A stretch of 5,579 bases of DNA from Desulfobacterales bacterium (GCA_020052975.1 JAGVOC010000084.1:1-5579), one strand, 5' to 3'; shown: positions 1-5,579, counted from the stretch's first letter. Notes: generated from the sequence alone by a model not told the origin. A program made the numbers and translations.

Positions 1-2556
1 AGGGATTGCCTTTGCGGCAGGGATAAGAAGGAGCTTGACGGCCTTTTTCTGGCCTCAACAACGCTTCCTTTTGCGGACAGGCAGAATGCGGGAATTGTAT
101 CTACAGCCCTGAATCTTAAAGAGAACATACTGACTTCCGATTTTACATCCTCCCAGAAGGCCGGAACTTCAGCCCTTGTTACCGCACTTGAAGCCGTACG
201 AGGCGGCGGTATGAAAAATATCCTGGTTACGGCGGCTGACCGCAGGGAGACAAAAACCGCATATTTTTACGAAATGTGGTTCGGAGACGGCGCAGCATCG
301 GTTGCCGTGGGAGATAAAGATGTAATTGCCGAATTTAAGGGATCCTACTCGGTATCATATGATTTTATAGACCACTACAGGGGTGCCCAGAAAAAATATG
401 ATTATGTATGGGAAGAGCGGTGGGCGCGTGATGAAGGATACTCAAAAATCATACCTGAAGCCGTAAACGGCCTTATGAAGAAACTTGGCATTACAATCGA
501 CCAGGTGGATAAACTGGTTTTTCCCTGCTTTTTCAAGGCCGAGCACAGCAACATAGCTAAAAAACTGGGTGCTGCTCCCGGCAAGGTGGTTAATACGATG
601 CATGAAACATGCGGAGATACCGGTGCAGCCCATGCCATCCTGATGCTTGTATCGGCTCTTGAAGAGGCTAAACCGAAAGACCGCATTCTGATGGCAGGTT
701 TTGGCCAGGGAAGCGACGCTCTATATTTTGAAGTAACGGAGAATATAACGAAACTTTCAAAAAGAAACGGCGTTAAAGAGTCGGATAAGAATAAGAAGGT
801 TATTGATAACTATCCCAAGTGGCTCAAATTCAGGGATTTACTGCAGACCGAAATGGGGATCAGAGCGGAGGCGCCCACCCAGACGGCCATGACAGCTCTG
901 TGGAGAAAGCGAAAGATGCTGCTTGGAATGGTGGGAGGAAAATGCGAAAAATGCGGGACAGCTCAATTCCCGAAAATGGACATATGTGTCAACCCGGCAT
1001 GCGGAGCAATCAAGAGTCAGGTCGAATACGAATTTGCGGATGTTCCTGCAAAGGTAAAGACCTTTACAGGCGACCTTCTTGCTGTATCTGTTGATCCTCC
1101 TCATAAATACGGCATGGTCCAGTTTGAAGGCGGCGGAAGATTTATGGCCGATTTTACTGATTGCGAGTTTGAGGAATTGAAAGTCGGGCTTCCGGTCCGG
1201 CTGGTTTTCAGAAGAAGAGGTGAAGACAGGGAGCGCGGTTTTATAAACTATTTCTGGAAGGCGACGCCCGTTCCGGGTGCTGCGGAAGAGATGGGGAAGG
1301 TCAGATTTGACGGACGCGTTGCAATTGTAACAGGAGCAGGAGCAGGTCTTGGCAGGGTGTACGCCCTCGAGCTTGCAAAGCGGGGGGCAAAGGTCGTCGT
1401 GAACGACCTTGGAGGTTCCCGTGACGGATCAGGGACGGGTTCCAGTTCTGCCGCCGACAGGGTGGTTGAAGAAATCAAGGCGGCCGGAGGCGGGGCTGTT
1501 GCCAGCTATGACAATGTTGCAACGCCGGAAGGGGGCGAAAGGATAGTTAAAGCAGCTCTGGATGCCTATGGGAGAATAGATATTCTCATAAACAATGCGG
1601 GCATATTAAGAGACAAGAGCTTCATAAAAATGGAGCCCGACAACTGGAAAGCGGTTATGGATGTTCATTTGTCGGGAGCCTATAATGTTACAAGACCTGC
1701 TTTTAAAGCCATGCGGGAAAACGGATTCGGCAGAATCGTGCTGACAACTTCAGCAGCCGGTCTTTATGGGAATTTCGGCCAGACCAATTATTCAGCCGCA
1801 AAGATGGCGCTTGTAGGTCTTATGAACACGCTCAGACTGGAAGGGAAAAAATATGATATAAAGGTAAATACGGTAGCTCCTCTTGCCGCATCAAGGCTGA
1901 CTGAAGATGTCATGCCCCCGGAACTATTTGAAAAGTCAAAACCTGAGTTTGTCTCTCCTATGGTTCTTTACCTTTGCAGCGAGGAATGCAGAGAATCGGG
2001 AGCCATTTTTAACAGCGGCATGGGTTACTATAACAGGGCTGCAATTATGACAGGGCCGGGGATCAAACTGGGCGAAGCCGGTAACCCTCCAACTCCTGAA
2101 CAGATAAGTGAAAACTGGGATAAGATAAATCTGATGGAAGGAGCTATAGAGATAGAGGATGCCAATTCCGCAATTTTTGCGCTTATGGCCCCTCCTGATA
2201 AGGTTAAGAAAGAAACCGGTGATCAGAAAAACGCAGGACCGGATGTGAAAAGTGTTTTCGGGAAAATGGCGGAAGCCTTTAATGCTGAAGCAGCAAAGGA
2301 TGTGGATGCCGTTTTCCAGTACGTCATTTCAGGTTCAGGAGGGGGCAACTGGTTCGTTACGGTTAAGGATTCGAAATGCACCGTGACCGAAGGGACGGCT
2401 GAGAAATCAACTTGCACCCTGATAATTTCCGACGGCGATTTTGTCGAGCTTATTACGGGGAAGCTGAACCCGATGCAGGCTTTTACATCAGGTAAACTTA
2501 AAATAGAAGGCGATATCATGAAATCCCAGCTTATAGGTAAGCTGTTTAAACTATAG
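1..2556 (+). CDS. Four-domain fusion: HMG-CoA-synthase-like / DUF35 Zn-ribbon-OB / MFE-2-type SDR / SCP2 (5' end outside window)
   Basis: The frame is open from base 1, so the gene is cut by the left edge; the ATG at 211 is internal, because conserved HMGCS-like sequence (KAGT at 157-168) lies before it. Residues are numbered from base 1. Residues 1 to about 260 form a thiolase-fold domain of the HMG-CoA synthase family (GDGAAS at 95-100; AKPKDRILMAGFG-type C-terminal strand). Family catalytic residues look lost: Gln52 at the Cys position, Pro175 near the HxP His, Asp206 in GNT. Residues about 285-425 are DUF35, with a CX2C-X10-CX4C zinc ribbon (Cys315, 318, 329, 334) and an OB fold. Residues about 434-690 are an SDR with TGAGAGLG (444-451), Asp469 suggesting NAD, NNAG (531-534) and Ser584/Tyr597/Lys601; the sequence resembles the (3R)-hydroxyacyl-CoA dehydrogenase of peroxisomal MFE-2. 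Residues about 749-851 are an SCP2 lipid-carrier domain. The hydratase-2 domain of true MFE-2 is absent. The likely role is 3-hydroxyacyl-CoA oxidation coupled to the downstream thiolase in the cytoplasm. About 55-65 N-terminal residues are probably missing. Confidence 0.93.
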   Translation, partial: RDCLCGRDKKELDGLFLASTTLPFADRQNAGIVSTALNLKENILTSDFTSSQKAGTSALVTALEAVRGGGMKNILVTAADRRETKTAYFYEMWFGDGAASVAVGDKDVIAEFKGSYSVSYDFIDHYRGAQKKYDYVWEERWARDEGYSKIIPEAVNGLMKKLGITIDQVDKLVFPCFFKAEHSNIAKKLGAAPGKVVNTMHETCGDTGAAHAILMLVSALEEAKPKDRILMAGFGQGSDALYFEVTENITKLSKRNGVKESDKNKKVIDNYPKWLKFRDLLQTEMGIRAEAPTQTAMTALWRKRKMLLGMVGGKCEKCGTAQFPKMDICVNPACGAIKSQVEYEFADVPAKVKTFTGDLLAVSVDPPHKYGMVQFEGGGRFMADFTDCEFEELKVGLPVRLVFRRRGEDRERGFINYFWKATPVPGAAEEMGKVRFDGRVAIVTGAGAGLGRVYALELAKRGAKVVVNDLGGSRDGSGTGSSSAADRVVEEIKAAGGGAVASYDNVATPEGGERIVKAALDAYGRIDILINNAGILRDKSFIKMEPDNWKAVMDVHLSGAYNVTRPAFKAMRENGFGRIVLTTSAAGLYGNFGQTNYSAAKMALVGLMNTLRLEGKKYDIKVNTVAPLAASRLTEDVMPPELFEKSKPEFVSPMVLYLCSEECRESGAIFNSGMGYYNRAAIMTGPGIKLGEAGNPPTPEQISENWDKINLMEGAIEIEDANSAIFALMAPPDKVKKETGDQKNAGPDVKSVFGKMAEAFNAEAAKDVDAVFQYVISGSGGGNWFVTVKDSKCTVTEGTAEKSTCTLIISDGDFVELITGKLNPMQAFTSGKLKIEGDIMKSQLIGKLFKL

Positions 2557-2587
2557 GATCATCTCCAAATTAGTTGGTGATCCTATA
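2552..2587 (+). repeat. Perfect 10-bp stem-loop across the stop codon of the fusion gene
   Basis: TATAGGATCA (2552-2561) is exactly complementary to TGATCCTATA (2578-2587), and CCAA/TTGG inside can extend the stem. The TAG stop (2554-2556) sits in the left arm. No T-run follows, so it is not a canonical Rho-independent terminator. It could protect the 3' end of an mRNA or attenuate transcription, or simply be the outer edge of the adjacent repeat element. Confidence 0.6.
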
Positions 2588-2665
2588 AGGGTTCAAGGAT
2601 TCGAGGGTTCGAGTGAAAACGATCCCGGGCTATTTAAGATCATTATATATGCCTATGGCTCGACA

Positions 2666-2744
2666 CTTCTGAAAGACATCGGGGAGGTTGCAATGATGCT
2701 TAAAGCCGAAGATAAAATCATTAGAAAACAAATACTTGAACCCT
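2666..2744 (+). pseudogene. Possible relic of a four-helix-bundle (23S rRNA intervening-sequence-type) protein gene, C-terminal piece
   Basis: Two adjoining + frames read LLKDIGEVAMMLKA (2666-2707) and then, after a one-base shift, KIKSLENKYLNP (2709-2744) before a stop. Joined, they resemble the usual C-terminus of small four-helix-bundle proteins (a GEVxRMLxxLIxSLE pattern, from memory of the family). The upstream part of such a gene is not recognisable. The match is short and needs a frameshift, so chance similarity remains possible. Confidence 0.3.
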
Positions 2745-2768
2745 TGAACTCTCGAATCCTTGACCCCT

Positions 2769-2790
2769 TTCTCCCAACTAATTGGGAGAA
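2769..2790 (+). repeat. Perfect 9-bp hairpin just upstream of the thiolase gene
   Basis: TTCTCCCAA (2769-2777) pairs exactly with TTGGGAGAA (2782-2790) around a CTAA loop. It forms the right tip of the MITE-like element. No T-run follows, so transcription probably continues into the thiolase gene. Confidence 0.55.
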
Positions 2791-2808
2791 GAACCAAACT
2801 TAATTGAC

Positions 2809-2813
2809 AGGAG
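2809..2813 (+). promoter_or_regulatory. Ribosome binding site of the thiolase gene
   Basis: AGGAG lies 9 bases before the ATG at 2823, which fixes this start. It lies just outside the repeat element that ends at 2790. Confidence 0.8.
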
Positions 2814-2822
2814 AAAGCAGCC

Positions 2823-4031
2823 ATGGCTACAGGAATAAAAGATAAAGTTGCAATAATAGGAATGGGATGCACCCGCTTCGGAGAGCGCTGGGATATGGGG
2901 GCTGAAGAGTTGATGGTGGAGGCTTTTGAAGAATGCCTCGCCGATGCAGGGATTGAGAAGAAAGATATCGAAGCGGCGTGGCTGGGAACGTGCATGGACG
3001 AGGTGGGTGTGGGTAAAAGCGCGCTTCCTCTTACCACCACTCTGCGTTTGCCCATGATTCCGGCAACCAGGGTCGAGAACTACTGTGCCACAGGAACAGA
3101 AGCTTTCCGTGGAGCCTGCTACGCGGTTGCATCAGGAGCTTATGACATCTGCCTTGCTCTCGGCGTTGAGAAGCTGAAGGATACCGGTTATGGCGGATTA
3201 CCCAATCCCGGTTCAGGAGCAGGAAGCCTTGCATGGCAATGGTGGCCGAACCTTACCGCACCCGGTTCGTTTGCCCAGTTAGCAAGCGCTTATGCCGCAA
3301 AATACAAGATTTCGGCCCAGGATTTGAAAAGGGCGATAGCGCATGTTTCGGTTAAAAGCCACGCGAACGGAGCCCTGAATCCTAAAGCGCACCTGAGAAA
3401 ACCCGTGACAATTGAGCAGGTAATGGGCTCTCCGATCATTGCTCATCCCCTTGGGCTTTTTGATTGCTGCGGAGTTAGTGACGGTTCGGCATGCGCGATC
3501 GTGACGACTCCGGAAATCGCCAAAAAACTCGGCAAAAAGGATTTTGTCAGCGTCAAATCCCTTCAGCTTGCCTTAAGCAGCGGTGAGGAGATGGCTTACA
3601 ACGAGTGGGACGGCGATCATTTCATGACAACAACTAAATGCAGTATAAAAGCTTACAAGGAAGCAGGAATTACAGATCCCAAAAAAGAGATAAGCATGAT
3701 GGAGGTTCACGACTGTTTTTCAATAACAGAGCTTGTGACAATGGAAGACCTACACATATCGGAAAGGGGAAAAGCGGTTCGTGACATACTTGACGGATTT
3801 TATGACAGGGACGGTAAAATTCCATGCCAGGTGGACGGAGGTCTTAAATGTTTCGGCCATCCGATAGGAGCTTCCGGAATCCGAATGCTTTATGAAATGT
3901 ATCTGCAACTTCACGGACGTGCCGACAAGCGCCAGCTTAATAATCCGAGGTTCGGCCTGACTCACAACCTTGGAGGTTTTCCGTTTATGAATGTTTGCAG
4001 CATTTCGATTATCGGAAAATATGAGGGTTGA
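2823..4031 (+). CDS. SCP2-type (SCP-x-like) thiolase
   Basis: This 402-residue protein is a cytoplasmic thiolase that would cleave a 3-oxoacyl-CoA with CoA. It has normal length for the family. The nucleophile is Cys88 in an NYCATGTEA motif. His296 and Cys298 lie in the HDCF motif, which in SCP2-thiolases supplies the second acid/base cysteine. His346 lies in GHPIGASG. The NPKAHLRKPVTIEQVMGSP stretch and the DGSACAIV strand are also typical of the SCP-x group. All catalytic residues appear intact, in contrast to the HMGCS-like domain of the upstream protein. The ATG at 2823 has a good AGGAG site. The nearest functional parallels are BbsB and the thiolases that bind DUF35 partners, and the upstream fusion carries a DUF35 domain. 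The gene is probably co-transcribed with its neighbours despite the 266- and 179-base gaps, which are occupied by repeats. Its substrate is unknown. A Ltp2-like aldolase role is less likely because the HDCF cysteine is kept. Confidence 0.93.
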   Translation: MATGIKDKVAIIGMGCTRFGERWDMGAEELMVEAFEECLADAGIEKKDIEAAWLGTCMDEVGVGKSALPLTTTLRLPMIPATRVENYCATGTEAFRGACYAVASGAYDICLALGVEKLKDTGYGGLPNPGSGAGSLAWQWWPNLTAPGSFAQLASAYAAKYKISAQDLKRAIAHVSVKSHANGALNPKAHLRKPVTIEQVMGSPIIAHPLGLFDCCGVSDGSACAIVTTPEIAKKLGKKDFVSVKSLQLALSSGEEMAYNEWDGDHFMTTTKCSIKAYKEAGITDPKKEISMMEVHDCFSITELVTMEDLHISERGKAVRDILDGFYDRDGKIPCQVDGGLKCFGHPIGASGIRMLYEMYLQLHGRADKRQLNNPRFGLTHNLGGFPFMNVCSISIIGKYEG

Positions 4032-4155
4032 CGGCTTCGTAAAAAGTCACTCTGCTGTGTTGCGCTTCATTCTTCGTCATTGCGGCGTACTTATATGTAC
4101 GCCTCATTCCTCAGAATGCGCGCGCCTTGCATATTGAGCTTTTTACTTTGCCGTC
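4030..4155. repeat. Palindromic dispersed repeat, copy 1
   Basis: A 126-base imperfect palindrome with ends GACGGCTTCGTAAAAAG and (reverse complement) GACGGCAAAGTAAAAAG. Its apical stem is GGCGTAC/GTACGCC (4084-4090 with 4097-4103), and lower stems are ATTCT/AGAAT and GCGC/GCGC. The core aligns without gaps to the reverse complement of the copy at 5382-5499. Its first two bases are the last two of the thiolase TGA stop. No ORF or transposase is present; a MITE or REP-like hairpin element, or a transcribed structured RNA, are the options. Confidence 0.8.
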
Positions 4156-4172
4156 AAAATTCGAAGCAAAGG

Positions 4173-4187
4173 CCGGTTTTTTACCGG
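4173..4187 (+). repeat. Small hairpin before the dehydrogenase ribosome binding site
   Basis: CCGGT (4173-4177) and ACCGG (4183-4187) form a 5-bp stem with a T5 loop, about 14 bases before the ribosome binding site. The T residues are in the loop rather than after the stem, so it is not a standard terminator. A role in translation control is conceivable but unproven. Confidence 0.3.
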
Positions 4188-4201
4188 ATCATAAGAGATA
4201 G

Positions 4202-4205
4202 AGGA
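4202..4205 (+). promoter_or_regulatory. Ribosome binding site of the acyl-CoA dehydrogenase gene
   Basis: AGGA, within AGAGGAAAA, lies 5 bases before the ATG at 4211 and supports that start. Confidence 0.7.
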
Positions 4206-4210
4206 AAAAC

Positions 4211-5353
4211 ATGGATATTCTGAAATATACGGAAGATCACAACCGGTTCAGGCAAAGGCTGCGGGAGTTTATTGAAAAAGAAGTAACACCCCATGTTGAC
4301 CAGTGGGAAAAAGACAAGATTGTTCCGAAAAGCGCCTGGAGGAAAATGGGCGAAAATGGTTTTTTGTGCATGTTTCTATCTCCGGAGTATGGCGGAATAG
4401 GGGCTGATTTTCTTTATTCGGTAATTGTGGCTGAAGAAATGGCAAAGACGAACCATACCGGTCTGATAACCATGCTGCACACTGATGTGGTCGTGCCGTA
4501 TATAAATACATTCGGATCTGAAGAAATAAAGAGAAAATACCTTCCGGGATGCGTATCAGGAGAGTGCGTAACTGCCATTGCCATGACGGAACCGGGAGCA
4601 GGAAGCGATCTTTCAAGTATCGCGACAACTGCTGTTGAACAGGATGGTGAAGTTATAATAAATGGTTCAAAGACATTCATTTCGAGCGGAATAAACTGCG
4701 ATCTTGTTATAGTAGCGGCAAGGGACCCTTCTGTCGGAAATGCTTACCAGGCAATATCTCTGTATCTAGTGGAATCCGGAACTCCGGGTTTTTCAAGGGG
4801 GCGCCAGCTTGAAAAGATGGGTTTTCACAGCCAGGATACGGCAGAACTTTTCTTTACCAACTGCCGGATTTCCGCAATTAACCGCCTCGGTGAAAAAGGG
4901 AGCGGTTTTTACATGCTGATGGATAAGCTCCAGCAGGAACGCCTCGCTACAGCTATCGGAGCCGTTGTCGCTGCAGAGTATATTCTTGACGCTACAATGA
5001 ATTACTGCAGGAAAACCCTTGTTTCCGGGAGGCCCATAACAAAATCACAGGCTGTACAATTTGCTCTTGTTGAGATGGCGACAGAAGTTAAAATAGGAAG
5101 AATATTTGTGGACAAGCTTATAGCTGACCATATGGAGAAGAAAAGCATAATAATTGAAACCTCCATGGCCAAGTACTGGACAACGGAGATGGTCAGAAGG
5201 GTTGCCGACAGGTGCCTTGATCTTTTCGGCGACTTCGGGATATCTGAAGAGTGCCCGATTGTAAGGGCCTGGCGTGATGTCAGGGTTATGTCTATCTTTG
5301 CAGGCACAAATGAAATTATGAAGAATATAGCCGCAAAGTTCATGGGAATGTGA
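4211..5353 (+). CDS. Acyl-CoA dehydrogenase, LCAD/IVD-like active site
   Basis: This 380-residue flavoprotein of usual family length would oxidise an acyl-CoA to the 2-enoyl-CoA with FAD, passing electrons to ETF. It has the N-terminal helical domain (EFIEKEVTPHVDQWEK, LSPEYGGIGADF). The FAD/substrate signature MTEPGAGSD is at residues 125-133, followed by FISSGINCD. The C-terminal domain has LDLFGDFGI and ends in FAGTNEIMKNIAAKF. The catalytic Glu of MCAD (in YEGT) is Ala364 here. Glu243 in QQERLATA occupies the alternative position used by long-chain and isovaleryl-CoA dehydrogenases, so the enzyme is probably active. Position after the SCP2-type thiolase points to the first oxidation step of the same pathway, a role like BbsG in the benzylsuccinate pathway. 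The sequence does not reveal chain length or aromatic preference. The gene is bracketed by two inverted copies of one palindromic repeat. Confidence 0.93.
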   Translation: MDILKYTEDHNRFRQRLREFIEKEVTPHVDQWEKDKIVPKSAWRKMGENGFLCMFLSPEYGGIGADFLYSVIVAEEMAKTNHTGLITMLHTDVVVPYINTFGSEEIKRKYLPGCVSGECVTAIAMTEPGAGSDLSSIATTAVEQDGEVIINGSKTFISSGINCDLVIVAARDPSVGNAYQAISLYLVESGTPGFSRGRQLEKMGFHSQDTAELFFTNCRISAINRLGEKGSGFYMLMDKLQQERLATAIGAVVAAEYILDATMNYCRKTLVSGRPITKSQAVQFALVEMATEVKIGRIFVDKLIADHMEKKSIIIETSMAKYWTTEMVRRVADRCLDLFGDFGISEECPIVRAWRDVRVMSIFAGTNEIMKNIAAKFMGM

Positions 5354-5356
5354 TGA

Positions 5357-5374
5357 TGACTTCGATATAAGTCA
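5357..5374 (+). repeat. Short palindrome after the dehydrogenase stop codon
   Basis: TGACTT (5357-5362) and AAGTCA (5369-5374) can pair around CGATAT. It lies just after the stop. The stem is weak and no T-run follows, so a terminator function is only a possibility. Confidence 0.2.
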
Positions 5375-5381
5375 AAAATCA

Positions 5382-5499
5382 GACGGCTTCGTAAAAAGCT
5401 CATTATGCAAGGCGCACGAATCTTGAGGAATGAAGCATACTTTTTGGTACGCTGCAATGACGAAAGATGAAGTGCAACACAGCGAGACCTTTGCATAAC
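5382..5499. repeat. Palindromic dispersed repeat, copy 2 (inverted relative to copy 1)
   Basis: The left end GACGGCTTCGTAAAAAG is identical to that of copy 1, but the core matches copy 1 only as its reverse complement. The right end lacks the GACGGC arm. It ends in CCTTTGCATAA, which pairs with the internal TTATGCAAGG (5403-5412), so its hairpin closes further in. The apical stem is AGCATAC/GTACGCT with a G:T-type pair. No coding content is convincing. Confidence 0.78.
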
Positions 5500-5532
5500 A
5501 CCCCCTTTTGCCCAATTACTGCGTCAGGCTCA

Positions 5533-5577
5533 AATTTCAATCCTCGAAATACTCAATGTATTCCTGTGGTTGAAATT
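5533..5577. repeat. Second type of palindromic repeat, near the window end
   Basis: AATTTCAA (5533-5540) pairs with TTGAAATT (5570-5577), with an inner GAAATAC/GTATTC stem around TCAAT. It is unrelated to the 126-base repeat and may extend beyond the edge. Apart from repeats, nothing else is visible in the 226 bases after the last gene. Confidence 0.55.
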
Positions 5578-5579
5578 AT

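Larger units (their letters stand above)
2562..2790. mobile_element. MITE-like element with about 50-bp terminal inverted repeats
   Basis: The left end (2562-2613) and the reverse complement of the right end (2743-2790) share a CCAA/TTAGTTGG core and a 27-base block. The 27-base block (2587-2613 against 2743-2769) matches at 24 of 27 positions around a shared TCAAGGATTCGAG. The left copy has about 6 additional bases between core and block. No transposase is encoded, so any movement would depend on an enzyme supplied elsewhere. The element fills the gap between the fusion gene and the ribosome binding site of the thiolase gene. Target-site duplication is not obvious. Confidence 0.55.

Noticed and set aside
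211..213. ATG as the start of the fusion gene
   Set aside because: The frame is open upstream to base 1 and that stretch encodes conserved HMGCS-like sequence; no clear ribosome binding site at proper spacing precedes this ATG.
2587..2616. tRNA-like T-arm sequence (GGGTTCGAG)
   Set aside because: No acceptor, anticodon or D arms can be formed around it; it belongs to the terminal inverted repeat.
2552..2790. Rho-independent terminators at the stem-loops
   Set aside because: Neither perfect stem is followed by a run of T residues on the + strand.
2630..3055. A 141-codon minus-strand ORF spanning the repeat element and the thiolase start
   Set aside because: Most of it is antisense to conserved thiolase codons and the rest is repeat sequence; no domain is recognisable.
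5002..5496. A 164-codon minus-strand ORF opposite the dehydrogenase 3' end
   Set aside because: It starts inside the palindromic repeat and then runs antisense to a well-supported gene; its sequence shows no family pattern, and such ORFs arise from reading through the repeat.
4030..5499. Composite transposon carrying the dehydrogenase gene
   Set aside because: The flanking repeats are short and have no transposase, and the dehydrogenase fits the pathway of its neighbours, so common dispersed repeats are the simpler reading.
1..5579. CRISPR array, phage or restriction-type defence system
   Set aside because: There are no regularly spaced direct repeats and all three genes have clear acyl-CoA metabolism signatures.

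Overview
The window holds three protein genes on the + strand that read as part of one acyl-CoA degradation (beta-oxidation-like) cluster. The three intergenic spaces after the genes (about 180 to 270 bases each) are filled almost entirely with palindromic repeat elements. Gene content (SCP2-type thiolase, DUF35 Zn-ribbon/OB domain, MFE-2-type dehydrogenase, LCAD-like acyl-CoA dehydrogenase), moderate base composition and abundant dispersed hairpin repeats suggest a bacterium of the Desulfobacterota type, for example a sulfate-reducing Desulfobacterales relative. That placement is an inference from style; no marker gene is present.

Layout. Bases 1-2556 encode the 851-residue C-terminal part of a very large fusion protein whose start lies upstream of the window. 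Its domains in order are an HMG-CoA-synthase-like thiolase fold, a DUF35 Zn-ribbon plus OB fold, a short-chain dehydrogenase of the peroxisomal MFE-2 kind, and an SCP2 sterol-carrier domain. Bases 2552-2790 hold a stem-loop over the stop codon and a MITE-like element with long terminal inverted repeats, with an apparent decayed piece of a four-helix-bundle gene inside. Bases 2823-4031 encode an SCP2-type thiolase. Bases 4030-4155 are a palindromic repeat that begins inside the thiolase stop codon. Bases 4211-5353 encode an acyl-CoA dehydrogenase. Bases 5382-5499 carry a second copy of the same repeat in inverted orientation, and a third, unrelated palindrome runs off the right edge.

How the genes may work together. 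The acyl-CoA dehydrogenase would introduce the double bond, a hydratase encoded elsewhere would add water, the SDR domain would oxidise the 3-hydroxyacyl-CoA, and the thiolase would cleave the 3-oxoacyl-CoA. The HMG-CoA-synthase-like domain has lost the recognisable catalytic Cys (Gln in its place), the HxP histidine and the GNT asparagine. With the attached DUF35 domain it therefore looks more like a scaffold or CoA-binding partner for the thiolase. This recalls the archaeal thiolase/DUF35/HMG-CoA synthase complex and the BbsA (DUF35)/BbsB (thiolase) pair of anaerobic toluene degradation. The substrate cannot be read from the sequence.

The most notable points are the four-part fusion with its apparent pseudo-HMGCS domain, and the two 118-126 base repeats around the dehydrogenase gene, which differ by paired, compensatory changes in their stems.
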